Counted from the first letter of the stretch, positions 44,567 through 55,336 are shown. The stretch is 64,000 bases of DNA from UBA1141 sp963665155 (GCA_963665155.2 CAXXFI010000002.1:1426001-1490000), one strand, 5' to 3'. Notes: a model not told the origin generated them from the letters alone. Numbers and translations are program-made.

Positions 44567-45429
44567 AGGATATTTTACTTCCCATCGGCACTTGGCAGAT
44601 GAAGCGTTTGAGTGAAAAAGGGTTCCCAAAATAACAACCGCTATGCCAAAGCGCTTGGTGAAACTGAGGGTTACAGAAGTAGCCCGCTTATCAAAGGCAT
44701 CAATCCCTGGCGTTAGGCTGCGCCCAAAGGCCTGAGTGATTAAGCAGGAGATTATTAATAAGTCGGAGACTAAGGAGCGGTCAATAAAAAGCTTGTAAGC
44801 GCTGAGAAAGCTTCAGCGCTTGGTCTCGATTACCTTCGTGCGCCTTTAACCTGCCTCTTTAGCCCATTGCGCTTCCCTTTCGGCAGATTCATGCGCGCCA
44901 CAAATTCCGCTGTCGTTTCTTCTTGTTTCTCCCGTTTGACTCTGGGTTTGGACCGGACCATAGTTGCTTACTCCCTCTTTGTCTTGGACAGGGCTTGGAC
45001 AGTTATTATTTATAAGAAACTGTTATGCTCGCTGCGTCCATCCCACAGTTACTCTCCAACCCTCAATTAGGATGGCTTCCACCTATCCTACACTAAAAAG
45101 CACTCTCAAGCCCAATAAAGAAGCCGCCCAATTCCTCAGCTTAAACCGGAATCCTTTGATGAATTTGCACGCGATGGGATAGCGGCGCGCCAGCCCTACG
45201 GATTGTGGCTGGCAAATTTTCGGTAAATCTGCAAAGTAAATGGGATGACAATCAGGGCGTCATCGATCTTGAGTCATACCAAAGTGCTAGAGATTGCTCA
45301 ACAGAATTGCTGACAGGCTACTAGCCTTATTACTTGACCTAAATCAAGCCCTTTGCCGATTAAGCCTTCGCAGGAATAGCCTAACTTGAAATCGTCAGAC
45401 TTTTATCGACTCGTTTGGAGGAATCAATC
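44567..45429. other. intergenic, one possible small ORF
   Basis: About 860 bp. Apart from the 43-residue frame at 44830-44961, no credible gene. A stretch AGTCATACCAAAGTGCTAGA at 45272-45291 repeats AGTCATACCAAAGTACTAGA at 27423-27442 next to the IS4 element. Confidence 0.45.
44830..44961 (-). CDS. hypothetical 43-residue basic protein
   Basis: Below the size usually annotated. ATG at 44961, GGGAG ribosome site about 10 bases upstream, stop TAA. The product (MVRSKPRVKREKQEETTAEF, then VARMNLPKGKRNG and a basic tail) is strongly basic at both ends with an acidic middle. I do not recognise it. It could be a nucleic-acid-binding peptide or a chance frame. Confidence 0.3.
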   Translation of the reverse strand: MVRSKPRVKREKQEETTAEFVARMNLPKGKRNGLKRQVKGARR

Positions 45430-47792
45430 ATGATCCAGTTTATGCAACGCTCGAAACTTCTGGTGATCGCCATCACTCTCGTGGCGATCTTGGCAATCGC
45501 CGCTGCAGCAGCGAAGCCACCGCTACTGCCACCCCCACGGATGTGCCATCACCCACACAAGCCCAGACACCGCAGGCAGGGCCTACTGCTACGTCCATTC
45601 CCGACCCGACACCAACGGCCACACCCATACCATCGACCGCGCCTGCGCCGACAACCGAACCTACGCCAACAACCGAACTTACCATCTTCGACGAGGACAT
45701 CGCCAGTCGTTTGCTGGCGGTATTGGAGGACGCGGTCGAGAGCCCCGAGACCAGCTACCCTGGAGTTGTGCTCCACATTAGCGGTCCCAGCCTGGGCACC
45801 TGGACCGGTGCCGCTGGTCTGAGCAACGTCGAGGCCAACACTGCCATGAAACCCAATGACAAGTTTAGAGCAGGCAGCCTCACCAAGCCCTTTATTTCGG
45901 TGGTGGCCCTCCAGTTAGCCGAAGAGGGCTTGATTTCGCTGGACGACAAGTTGCCCACTGTGCTGCCAGAGAGCATCACCGAAAAGTTCGCCAATAGCGA
46001 AAAGATTACCGTGCGCATGCTGCTGAACCACACCGCCGGGCTGCCCGACTTTATGGGCCTGGCAATCAGTGAGATATTGACCAACCCGACAAAGGTGTGG
46101 CAGGCCGAGGAGTTTATCGACCTTGCCGCTTCCTTGGAGCTGCTATCCGGGCCCGGGGAAATCATAGCGTACTCGAACACGGACTATTCTTTACTGGGTT
46201 TGGTCATTGAGGAAGCCACCGGACAATCTTGGCGACAAGAGATGCGGGACCGAATTCTCGAGCCACTGAACCTGGATAACACACTCCTGCTTGATCCAAC
46301 CGACATGACCATACCCGGAGACCACGCCCGGGGTTACGCCGACTTTGGCACCGGAGTTATGGACGCCACAGAGCTTGTCAACGCCTCTGTAGTAGGTGCT
46401 CCCGGGGGACAGTCGATGGTCACAACTCCGGGCGACTTGGCCCGCTTCTGGGATGCGGTGTTGGCGGGAGAGTTGTTCCAGGAAACTGGGACGCTGGACG
46501 AAATGCTGTCCTCGCCGGATGTTCCCTTTATTGAAAATCCAGAGGATTTGTTCTCGGGTTACGGCCTGGGAGTGATGCACGTCGAATTCGGCAATGGCAT
46601 AGTAGGCAAAGGGCACACCGGCGACACTCAAGGCGGATACCACGTGTTCATGTTCCATCTGGATGACCAGGATTTGACCATCTCGGGCGCAGTGAACGCT
46701 TTCGATTGGAAAGCTGGCTACCAACTCATCCCGCAAGCCCTGGAAATTCTGGTTCCCGGCTACTCAGCCCCGGAGGACGAAGCCGCATTCACACCCCCAA
46801 TCACCGACGCCGACGGCAATGAAATACCAGGCAGCATCGCCACGATCGAAACGGTTACCTTGGGCGGCGTCGAGCAGTCCATCCTCATCCGCGGCGCCGA
46901 CGTGACCAAGCCGGTGCTGCTCTGGCTGCATGGTGGACCCGGTCTTCCTCACTCACCCTTCGTTGGCATGTTCCAGCCACGGGAACTGGAAGAGAATTTT
47001 GTTGTTGTGCATTGGGACCAGCGCGGGGCTGGCAAATCCTACTCCCCAGACCTTACAGCGGATGACCTACGCCCGGAGAAGTTCGTCAGCGACACGTTGG
47101 AACTGACCGACCTCCTGCGCAAGACGTTAGATCAAGAGAAGATTTTCCTATTTGGCATTTCCTGGGGCAGCGCTCTGGGCTTCATGACCATCATGGAAAA
47201 CTCCGAACCCTTCCATGCTTTTATCGCTGCCTCCGAAGCAGCCGACTGGGACAGAAGGCAGACGATGTCTTACGAGTGGGCCCTTGACCAAGCTAGGGAG
47301 GCCGACAATAGCGAAGTCATCCAGGGTCTGGAATCACTCCAGCCGTTTGACCCCACGAATCCCGAGCACACCGGAATGGTCGGACAAGTTCTGGATCTCT
47401 TTCGAGGCGGTGACATTTACACCGAAGGACTGTGGGACGCCGCGGTAGCGTACCTGACAAGTGGTCAGAGTCCTGAATACACCTCCGCCGATGTCGACAA
47501 GTTAATGGCAGGCGTGGGCTTTGCGGGTCAAACAACCAAGCTCGACATTCAAAAGGCCGACTATAACCTGTTTAGAGACTTTCCTGTGTCGACAATCCCG
47601 GTACATTTCTTTGCTGGCCGTCATGACTATGTAACTCCCGGCGAACTGGCGGAGGAGTACTACAACTTCTTGGAATCCCCTGCCAAGAGCTTTACATGGT
47701 TTGAGAATTCAGCCCACACGCTGATTTGGGATGAGCCGGACAAAACCGCACAGGAACTAATCAAGATTGCCAACGAAACCCTGAACCGGTAA
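45430..47792 (+). pseudogene. lipoprotein: serine beta-lactamase-like + alpha/beta hydrolase fusion, frameshifted at the signal peptide
   Basis: One protein in two frames. ATG 45430 (GGAGG site) starts a signal peptide (QRSKLLVIAITLVAILAIA). A one-base loss near 45503 shifts the frame where a lipobox Cys would stand; the other frame reads C-S-S-E-A-T, then a Thr/Pro-rich linker and the enzyme domains. Domain 1 is class C beta-lactamase-like: SLTK with nucleophile Ser (45876), YSNTDYS, HTGDT. Domain 2 is an alpha/beta hydrolase of prolyl-iminopeptidase type: HGGPG, GISWGS, GRHDYVTP, SAHTLIW. Without the frameshift it would be a cell-surface double hydrolase of about 787 residues. Fusion order is unusual. 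Could be a sequencing error. Confidence 0.85.
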
Positions 47793-48000
47793 CTAATAGC
47801 CGAGACCGGTCAAAGCGTTCGACTGACTGTCTCGGGATAGCCAGCGCTGGTCAAACTCCACTCGAAACAATGGTACATAAGGTTATCAGCGGCAAACGTG
47901 GCCGGGTGGACACCCTTTCCGCTGACCCATCAGGCCTATTGGATACAATTGCAAGCGCAGACCATTATTTCGTTGCTATGCTAGATTTACTGGTCGATAT

Positions 48001-49623
48001 TCGGCAGTAGAAATATTGATTGGACTCAACGACCGCGACCCTCAGGTTCTCGACTTCCATCGCCTCAATATCAACACGGGCGAGACGCAGCTTGTACAGG
48101 AGAACGACCAGGGATTTCGCGAGTTTATCTTTGACGACGATTTTGACGCTCGCATCGCCATCCGCGCCACTTCATTCGGCGAAGATGAGGTATTCAAAAA
48201 GTCCGGTGACGGCGGTTGGGAGCCGTTCATGATGATCGGCTACGAGGACTCCCTCACTAGGCTTATCTGGCCTACGAAGCTGACCTCACTCGTTGGGTTC
48301 GACAAGACCGGCGGAGTTCTCTACTTGCTGGACAGCCGAGGGCGTAACATGGCATCGACCTTGATACCGGTGAACAGATTATCATCGCAGAAGATGCCCG
48401 TAGCGGCATCATCGACGCTATGTTCCATCCCACGGAGAACATCGCCCAAGCCGCTGCTTCAAACTACCAGCGCAAGCAGTGGCAGGATTTGGACGATTCC
48501 ATTGCTTCGGACCTGGAGTTTCTACGCACCGTCATAGACGGGGATTTCGATGTGGTCAGCCGCACGGTGGACGACAAGAACTGGATTGTCGCCTACCTGA
48601 TGGACGACGGCCCGGTTCAGTATTATCGCTACGACCGACAGGAGAGTACGGCGGAGTTCTTATTCACCAACCAGCCTGGGCTGGAGAATCTGCCTCTAGT
48701 GAACATGCGCCCAGTGGTAATCGAATCTCGGGATGGGCTGAATCTATCGAGCTATCTCATGCTACCTGTGGGGAGTGGCCCTAACGAAAGACCGGCCAAT
48801 CCCCTGCCAATGGTGCTCTGGGTTCATGGCGGTCCCGTAGAATGGATCAACTGGGGCCACGATAGTATAGCTCCTATTTTTCAATTGCTTGCCAACCGAG
48901 GCTACGCCGTCCTCACCGTCAACTTCCGGGCCTCCTCCGGATTCGGCAAGGAGTTCATAGAGGCGGGACATCTGGAGTGGGTCGGCAAGATGCAGGATGA
49001 CCTGATGGACGGCGTTCAGTGGGCCATTGATGAAGGAATCGCCGACCCCGAGCGCATCGCCATCATGGGAGCTAGCTACGGCGGGTACGCCACGCTGGTC
49101 GGCATGACCTCGAAGCCCAGAAACCTTCGCCTGCGGCGTGGACTTGTATGGCATGTCCAACCTCGAAAGCATGTTGGATTTCCATTTCCCCTTCCAGATC
49201 GCGGAGGTCGAGGCGATGGCCACCATGGCCGGCTACGCCCGGACCGAGGCGGCTAGAGCGTTCATGAGCCAGCGTTCTCCGCTAACCCAAGTAGCACAGA
49301 TTAAACGGCCACTGCTGGTCGTTCAAGGCGGCAACGACCCCATCGTCAATCAGGCTGAATCCGATCAGATGGTCCAAGCGATGCAGGATTTGAACCTACC
49401 GGTCACCTACTTGCTGTACCCGGACGAGGGCCACAACTTTGACTTCCTTGGCGGGGGGGGGGGGGGGCTTTCATTTTTCCCGGTAATGGAATCGTTCCTA
49501 GCCCAGTGTCTGGGCGGTCGATTCGAGCCCGTGGGCGACGAATTCCAGGGAGCTCAGATCACCGTCCCGACAGGGGCCGAGCTTATAACCGGATTGGCCG
49601 AGGCTCTCGCCGAAACCGGTTAA
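48001..49623 (+). pseudogene. S9 family peptidase, N-terminally truncated, two frameshifts
   Basis: The end of the beta-propeller and the whole catalytic domain of an S9 peptidase, in three frames. Frame 1 from about 48001 (ILIGLNDRDPQVLDFHRLNI) breaks near 48350; frame 2 holds WVHGGPVEWINWG and the nucleophile GASYGGYATLVGM, breaking near 49122; frame 3 continues CGVDLYGMSNL, with Asp in GGNDPIVN and His in DEGHNF. The N-terminal some 200 residues are missing. Directly after DEGHNF lies a run of 15 G. Relative of the intact peptidase at 31164 but diverged. Confidence 0.82.
49453..49467. repeat. poly-G tract (15 G)
   Basis: Homopolymer inside the S9 pseudogene, encoding a Gly run just after the catalytic His region. 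Homopolymers of this length slip in replication and in sequencing. Confidence 0.9.
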
Positions 49624-49771
49624 GGGTAAGACACGGCGTAAGGCGGCGAGCGCTAAGTGCTGCGCCGAAATGAAAATGCTTAGGCTAACCAACAGCCCTA
49701 AGCAAAGTCTGGATACAGATAATGATATTTAGCGGAAACTCGCAAATTGCTGGCTTTCATGAGGAGTCGAG

Positions 49772-50708
49772 ATGATCAACAGGCTAATGGAGCGACGCAG
49801 ACTTTTGGCAATCTGCATGGCCATCGTGGCAATGCTGGTTTTAGCCGCTTGTGGCGCAGACGCCACCGCGACTACCACGCCAACAGATGTGCCCCAGCCT
49901 ACACAGTTGCCTACTACACCCACCGACGGTCCATCGCCCACGCAAGCGCCAGCGTCGACACCGGAGCCTTCCGCTACATCGACACCCGAGCCGCCGGAGT
50001 CTACTCCCGTCCCACCGGTTTTGACCGATTACTCATCGATCACCGGAGAGCTCTCTAAGTTAATCCAGAGTGTTGTGGATAGCAATGGAATCACCGGCCT
50101 GTCCGTAGCCCTCGTCGACGACCAAGAAATGGTATGGGCCGAGGGATTTGGCTTCGCCGACAAGGAAAACGGCGTCAGAGCGACTCCCGAGACCGTTTAT
50201 GGGGTTGCCTCTATCTCAAAGCTGTTCACGGCAACCGCCATCATGCAATTGGCGGAAATCGGCAAGCTGGATATTGACCAGCCCTTACAAACTTACATAC
50301 CTAAGTTTTCAATCAACAGCCGTTTCACCGGCTCAAGTCCGATCACGCCGCGAAACGTCATGACGCATCACTCGGGTCTGCCTTCCGACTTGCTAAACGG
50401 GTTGGTTGCAACCGGCGATAACGAAGCCTCGTTGATCGAAAGCGCGTTCGATGAATTGGTGCAACAGATTGATACGGCTTACGTTGGGAACCCACCCGAT
50501 ACCCCGTTCTCTTACTCGAACCTGGGCTACGGATTGTTGGGGCACGCCGTAGCACAGTCTTCTGGGCAAAATCTCATCGAGTACGTGGACGAGGCGGTTC
50601 TGCGACCTTTGGGCATGAAGTCATCCTCGTTGACCATCACGCCCGAGATTGAACAATTAAGGTCGAAAGAGTACTGAAGCGGAGAAGAGGTAACCCATGT
50701 TTGATTCC
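49772..50708 (+). pseudogene. lipoprotein serine hydrolase, 5' part (interrupted)
   Basis: First half of a class C beta-lactamase-like lipoprotein. Signal peptide with lipobox LVLAAC (Cys27), a Thr/Pro linker, then the catalytic domain with SISK (Ser147) and YSNLGY. ATG 49772 has a GAGGAG site. After LRSKEY a TGA at 50675-50677 ends the frame; the sequence continues SGEEVTHV up to 50708, where the outer IS begins. The other half, with HSGG, is at 56002-57005. It belongs with the genes at 45430 and 57021: same fold, same linker style. Confidence 0.85.
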
Positions 50709-50814
50709 CTCGTAACAAGGCCTGTTTGAGATGAGCCCTGGCGTGCGAAGGTGGTCTGGAGCGGAGGAGGCCACGGGATGCCGGCTGCTGGCCTCACCGC
50801 ACCATCTGCCGCGC

Positions 50815-51984
50815 TCAGGACAAGCGTGATCCCGTTGCGGTACCCCTTCCGTGGCTCAGGGCACCCGGTGGAAGCTGTGGAGCGGCGCCCTCATGCGGCC
50901 GTGACCGCAGGTACCGTCCCGACCGCCCGTGGACCATCCGCTTGAAGTTGCACGCCAACGCCTTCAGGTAGACGGCAAGCCGCACCCGACGGCCCCCTCG
51001 CACCCGCAAGCGCCCAAGCCCGTGGGCGCGCTTCAGCTCGGAGTTCGTTCCCTCGATCCCGGCCCTTATGGCATACCGCTTGCGCCACTCCTCGGTGGCC
51101 TCGGCCCTCCGGCGCCGCTCGATGTTCACCTTCACCAGGTCCGTCTTGAGGACGTAGGCCCCCGCACGCCGGTCCAGCTTCACTGGGCAACGGGACCGCA
51201 AGGGGCAGGGCTCGCATGTTGTCCTGGCAAAGTGGACCTCTACCCGCTCCGGCGCATCCTCCAACTCGTGCTCCTCGATGGACGGGTGGCCGGCGGGGCA
51301 CACCGTGGCCTGCTCCCCTGTGACGTCGATCTGAAAGTCCGCGGCGGTGAGCGGCGGTGGTCCGTCACCCTCTCCTTCGTGCGAGTTCCCCGGCGCCGAC
51401 CCCGCCACCGGGCTCACCAGTTCCGTTCCCCGGCGCGAGGCTTCGAAGGCATTGCGGCCCGACCCATACGCCGTGTCGGCGAAGAGCTCGTCCGGTCGGA
51501 CCTTCCGCTCCGCGAGCCCGTCAACGACCGGCACGCTCACGTCGGTGTCGCTCCCACTCGAGGGGGTCACCTCCACGTGGGTGATGAGCTGGGTGGCGTT
51601 CTCCTCGTGGCAGGTCTCCGCCACCTGCACCTCGTACCCCTTCCCCTTGTGGCCGCTGTAGGTCACATCCGGGTCGTGGGGCGATTGCAGCGAGTCGGCG
51701 GACACCTGCTTCGGGTCCTTCAAGGCCACGGGCACCTTGCATTCCCCAGCATCGTCGTCATCGTCCCTGGGGCGCCCGTCCCGGTGTTTGCCCACATGGC
51801 ACTGCTCCCGCAGCAGCCGCTCCAGCAGCCGGTACTCCTCCAGCTGGGCAGCAGTCGTGCCATGGAACCGGTCCACCAGCCGGTAGAGGTCCCGGGCACA
51901 GACCGAAAGGCGTCGCCGACCCTCCCCCGTGCGGGCGTCCTCGTAGTGGGTCGCCTCGTCTTCTTCCTTCAAATAGCGCCCTAG
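50815..51984 (-). pseudogene. outer IS transposase, C-terminal part
   Basis: Second part of the interrupted outer transposase. Reading from 51984: GRYLKEEDEATHYED, a coiled region, then the DDE core with second Asp in LFADTAYGSGRNAF, a Cys-rich zinc-like segment (CEPCPLRSRCPVK), and catalytic Glu in AGIEGTNSELKR. The first Asp is in the N-terminal part (55337-55913, RLDSTHIMSN). Across the insert the joined frame reads EGLL-GRYLK with one CTAG retained, confirming a single gene. Extra frame to 52092 in the IS701 element is not coding. Confidence 0.85.
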
Positions 51985-53442
51985 TATTACAACGTCAGTT
52001 AATTTGATAGGATGACTGTGTAGCTGGAGAGGGAATAGGCGGGTGAGGTGGGGATGTGGATGCGGCAGCTTTCGAGCAGGTGTACGGGTCATTTCGGGAT
52101 TTTCACGCTTACTTCGCGCCGCTGTTTGGCCGCCGGGAGACGCGGGAGCACAGCGGTCATTATCTCCAGGCCCTGCTGGTACAGTCTGGGGAGCGGCGCA
52201 ACGCTGAGAACCTGTCGGAGACGGTTCCGGGGTCAGCCCGAGGGATGCAGCGGTTTCTCACCGATTCTCCCTGGGACGATGAGGTGATTATAGGACGGCT
52301 GCAGGAGTACCTGGGAACCCGGCTGGAGCATCCGGAAGGGGTGTGGGTGCTGGACGGCAGCGACTTTCCCAAGCAGGGGAGGAAGTCGGTGGGAGTGGCC
52401 CGGCAGTACTGCGGGAGGCTGGGGAAGGTGGCCAACTGCCAGGCGGGGATGTTCCTGGCCTATGTCAGCCCGTTGGGACGGGCATTGGTGGACAAGGGGC
52501 TGTATCTGCCCGAGAGTTGGACCTCGGACAAAGACCGGTGTGAGGCGGCGGGTGTGCCGGAGGATAGGCAGGGCTACCGGTCCAAGACGGAGTTGGCCTT
52601 GGAGATGGTGGGGCGGGCGCAGGAGCGGGGCCACCTGAAGGCTGGATGGGTCGCGGCGGACGACGCCTTCGGGATGTCGCCGTCCTTCCGGGAGGGCCTG
52701 GCGGCCTTGGGGATGTGGTACGTGCTGGACGTTCCGTCCGGCTTTACGGTGTGGCCGCCGGAGCCTGCCTGGACCAGTGCGGAGTATCAGGGATTCGGGC
52801 GTCCCCGCAAACCCAGGCTGCGAGACGGTCAGCGCCGGACCATGGAGCAGCGCAGCGACGAGTTGCCGGAGGAGGCCTGGCGTGAGATTACGGTGGCCGA
52901 GGGAAGCCAGGGGCCACGCAGCTACCTTTTCAGCGCCCAGAGGGTGCGACCGACCAGCAGGCGCAAGCCCGGCGAAATCCACTGGGCCGTCTACCGCCGG
53001 AACCGGGACGGCAGCGAACCCCGCTACTACCTGTCCAATGCTCCGGAGGATACCCCGTTGGAGACCCTGGCATACGTGGGAGACTCCCGTTGGCGTATAG
53101 AAACGGAGTTTGAGACGGAGAAAAGCGACGTAGGCCTGGACGAGTACGAGACCCGCACCTGGGCTGGCTGGCATCACCACGTGGCCCTGTGCCTGCTGGG
53201 CGGAGCTTTTCTGCTGAGCCTGCAACAGGCTTGGGGGGAAAAAGATGCCCCGGATCACGAGGCCGCAGGTCTACCGGGTGGTGCGGGAAATGCTGCCCCG
53301 GGAACGGTTCGGGCCAACCGAGTTGCTGCGGTGGCTTGAGGATACGCAGGACAGTAACGAACGGGCCAAACGCTCCCATGCCAAGCGCCGCGCCGCCATG
53401 CGGGCATCACCCCACATCCCTCCCTGAACTGACGTTGTAATA
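51985..53442. mobile_element. IS701-type insertion sequence (1.46 kb), nearly intact
   Basis: Flanked by CTAG (51981-51984, 53443-53446). Inverted ends TATTACAACGTCAGTT and exact reverse complement AACTGACGTTGTAATA. Contains one transposase. The 4-bp CTAG duplication fits the YTAR target of IS701 and IS5-group elements. Confidence 0.9.
52056..53339 (+). CDS. IS701-family DDE transposase
   Basis: A 427-residue DDE transposase. Catalytic Asp in VWVLDGSDFPKQG, second Asp in GWVAADDAFG, Glu in WRIETEFETEKSDVGLDEYE. Starts at GTG 52056. The last about 35 residues are out of the family frame: after LQQAWGEK the expected tail (PRITRPQVYRVVREMLP) is in the +1 frame and ends at 53427. A GGGGGGAAAAAG run at the junction suggests slippage, programmed or accidental. 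Catalytic core is complete, so the protein may still be active. Confidence 0.9.
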   Translation: MDAAAFEQVYGSFRDFHAYFAPLFGRRETREHSGHYLQALLVQSGERRNAENLSETVPGSARGMQRFLTDSPWDDEVIIGRLQEYLGTRLEHPEGVWVLDGSDFPKQGRKSVGVARQYCGRLGKVANCQAGMFLAYVSPLGRALVDKGLYLPESWTSDKDRCEAAGVPEDRQGYRSKTELALEMVGRAQERGHLKAGWVAADDAFGMSPSFREGLAALGMWYVLDVPSGFTVWPPEPAWTSAEYQGFGRPRKPRLRDGQRRTMEQRSDELPEEAWREITVAEGSQGPRSYLFSAQRVRPTSRRKPGEIHWAVYRRNRDGSEPRYYLSNAPEDTPLETLAYVGDSRWRIETEFETEKSDVGLDEYETRTWAGWHHHVALCLLGGAFLLSLQQAWGEKDAPDHEAAGLPGGAGNAAPGTVRANRVAAVA

Positions 53443-53446
53443 CTAG

Positions 53447-55307
53447 AACTCCGGCCGAAAAGTACCCTGACCTAGGCTGTCCCGATATACTGGGCAAGAG
53501 ATTTAATAAATGGGTGTGGGAGGTTGAGGATGCTGGGAGTACGGTCGGCGCAACGAGGGCTGCTGGAAGCGGATCACCTGTACCTGGACTATGTGGGCCG
53601 GGGCTCCTTCTATGGCTTCCTGGCCTCCCTGCGGGGACAGCTATTTCGAGACGAAGAGTTCGCCGAGCTATATTGCCCAGACAATGGCCGGGATAGCGTG
53701 CCCCCAAGTCTGGTGGCCACTGCGCTGTTGTTGCAAGCCTACGACAAAGTCAGCGACGCCGAAGCCAAACAGCGGGCGGATTTTGATATCCGGTGGAAGG
53801 TGGCGTTGGGGATTGAGGTGGAGGACCGGCCCTTTGCCAAGAGCACGCTGCAGCTGTTTCGAGCCCAGCTGATCCTCCACGACCGGGTGCGGGCCGTCTT
53901 TCAGCGCAGCCTCCAATTCGCCCGGCAGACCGGATACCTGAAAGGACGCCGGATGAAGGTGGCGGTAGACACCACCTACATTCTGGGCCGAGGGGCGGTC
54001 AAGGACACCTACAACTTGCTGGCCGACGGCATAGTCCAGGTAGTGCGGGCGCTTTCGGACCTGGATGGGACGCGGCCCGAGGAATGGGCCTTGAGACACG
54101 GTCTGGAACTCTACTTTGGCTCCAGTGTGAAGGGAGAGGCAGAGATTGACTGGGACAACCAGAAAGAGCGGCAAGCCTTACTGCAGAAGATAGTAGCCGA
54201 TGCCGACCTGGTGTTGGAGCTGGCCCGTCAGGTCCAGGGTCAGTTCCCCGAGGAGAGCCCCCAGCGCCAGGGTATAGTGGAAGCGGCGGAGTTGCTGGGG
54301 CAACTGTTACTGCAGGATGTGGAACGCCAGGAGGATGGCCCAGCCCTGAAGGATGGGGTAAGCCGGGACCGCATCCCTTCGGTACACGACCCGGAGATGC
54401 GCCACGGCCGTAAAAGCAGCAGCAAACGCTTCGACGGACATAAGGCTGCGGTGGTGGTGGATACCGATTCCCAACTGGTGACCGCGGTAGACATCCTGCC
54501 CGGCAATGCCGGTGACAACACTGGAGTCCTGGAACTGGTGGAGCAGAGTGAGGAGAACACGGGCATAGCGGTGGAGGAGACTATCGGGGATGCGGCCTAT
54601 GGGGATGGCGGGACGCGGCAGGCCTTTGCCGATGCTGGTCGGACTCTAATAGCCAAGGTGCCGGGTCGCCCTAATAAGGCCTGCTTCCCCAAGGAGGACT
54701 TCCAGATCGACTTGGAGGCAGGAACCTGCACCTGCCCAGCCGGTAATGTTACCCACACCCTGCGGACCTTCGGCACCCGGACCAACCGGTTGGGTCGGAC
54801 CTACCTGGCCCGGAGTTTCCAATTCGACCCGGCGGTCTGCGGCGTATGCCCCCTGCGGTCCCAGTGCGTGGCGGCGCGGTACGGGGCGGGACGCACCGTA
54901 GCCCTGCATCCCCAAGAGGCGCTCTTGCAACAAGCCCGGGACTTCCAGCGGAGTGAGGGCTTTGCTGAATACCGTAGGCTGCGCCAGGCGGCCGAGCATC
55001 GCCTGGCGCGGCTGGCGCAACTGGGGGTCCGCCAATCTCGCTACTTCGGCCGAGCCAAGACCCGATTCCAACTACTCATGGCGGCCACGGTGGCCAACCT
55101 GACCCTGGTGGCTACCAAGATGGGGATGATATCTCCGGCTCCAGGCTCCTCTCACGATAAACCGGACCAGCAAGCCCCAGGGTCGCCCATCGTTACTACC
55201 CAATTCATATTGGCCGCAGCCAACTGGGTCACTCTTAGCCTCAGACTTACAGTCCACTGGTTATCCTCCACGCCATCCCGTCACAGCAGGGCTTTTCAGC
55301 CGGGTTT
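53447..55307. mobile_element. IS1182-type insertion sequence (1.86 kb), intact
   Basis: Flanked by CTAG (53443-53446 and 55308-55311). Imperfect inverted ends: left AACTCCGGCCGAAAAGTACC, right (reversed) AAACCCGGCTGAAAAGCCCT. One uninterrupted transposase gene. Confidence 0.85.
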
Positions 55308-55311
55308 CTAG
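53530..55311 (+). CDS. IS1182-family transposase
   Basis: A 593-residue DDE transposase with N-terminal DUF772-like domain (ELYCPDNGRDSVPPSLVATA, KVALGIEVEDRPFAKSTL), first Asp in AVDTTYILG, DDE core with Asp in GDAAYGDGGTRQAF, a four-Cys segment (CGVCPLRSQC) and Glu near RLRQAAEHRLARLAQLG. ATG 53530 follows GGGAGG at 7 bases. The stop TAG is the last three bases of the right flanking CTAG, so the target sequence supplies the stop codon. Appears functional. Confidence 0.9.
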   Translation: MLGVRSAQRGLLEADHLYLDYVGRGSFYGFLASLRGQLFRDEEFAELYCPDNGRDSVPPSLVATALLLQAYDKVSDAEAKQRADFDIRWKVALGIEVEDRPFAKSTLQLFRAQLILHDRVRAVFQRSLQFARQTGYLKGRRMKVAVDTTYILGRGAVKDTYNLLADGIVQVVRALSDLDGTRPEEWALRHGLELYFGSSVKGEAEIDWDNQKERQALLQKIVADADLVLELARQVQGQFPEESPQRQGIVEAAELLGQLLLQDVERQEDGPALKDGVSRDRIPSVHDPEMRHGRKSSSKRFDGHKAAVVVDTDSQLVTAVDILPGNAGDNTGVLELVEQSEENTGIAVEETIGDAAYGDGGTRQAFADAGRTLIAKVPGRPNKACFPKEDFQIDLEAGTCTCPAGNVTHTLRTFGTRTNRLGRTYLARSFQFDPAVCGVCPLRSQCVAARYGAGRTVALHPQEALLQQARDFQRSEGFAEYRRLRQAAEHRLARLAQLGVRQSRYFGRAKTRFQLLMAATVANLTLVATKMGMISPAPGSSHDKPDQQAPGSPIVTTQFILAAANWVTLSLRLTVHWLSSTPSRHSRAFQPGF

Positions 55312-55336
55312 TATTACAACGACGGACGTTGTAATA
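55312..55336. repeat. 25-bp relic: two IS701 ends, 5 bp between
   Basis: TATTACAACG, then ACGGA, then CGTTGTAATA: two IS701-type termini back to back, flanked by CTAG on both sides (55308-55311, 55337-55340). It has no internal part. Confidence 0.85.

Noticed and set aside
44642..44734. 30-codon frame with basic product
   Set aside because: Too short and without a ribosome site; no independent support.
50929..51984. Long plus-strand frames antisense to the outer transposase
   Set aside because: Product of high GC; the minus strand has the DDE motifs.
52000..52092. N-terminal part of the 425-codon minus frame
   Set aside because: Lies inside the IS701 end, so it is not part of the outer transposase; the true upstream part is at 55337-55913.
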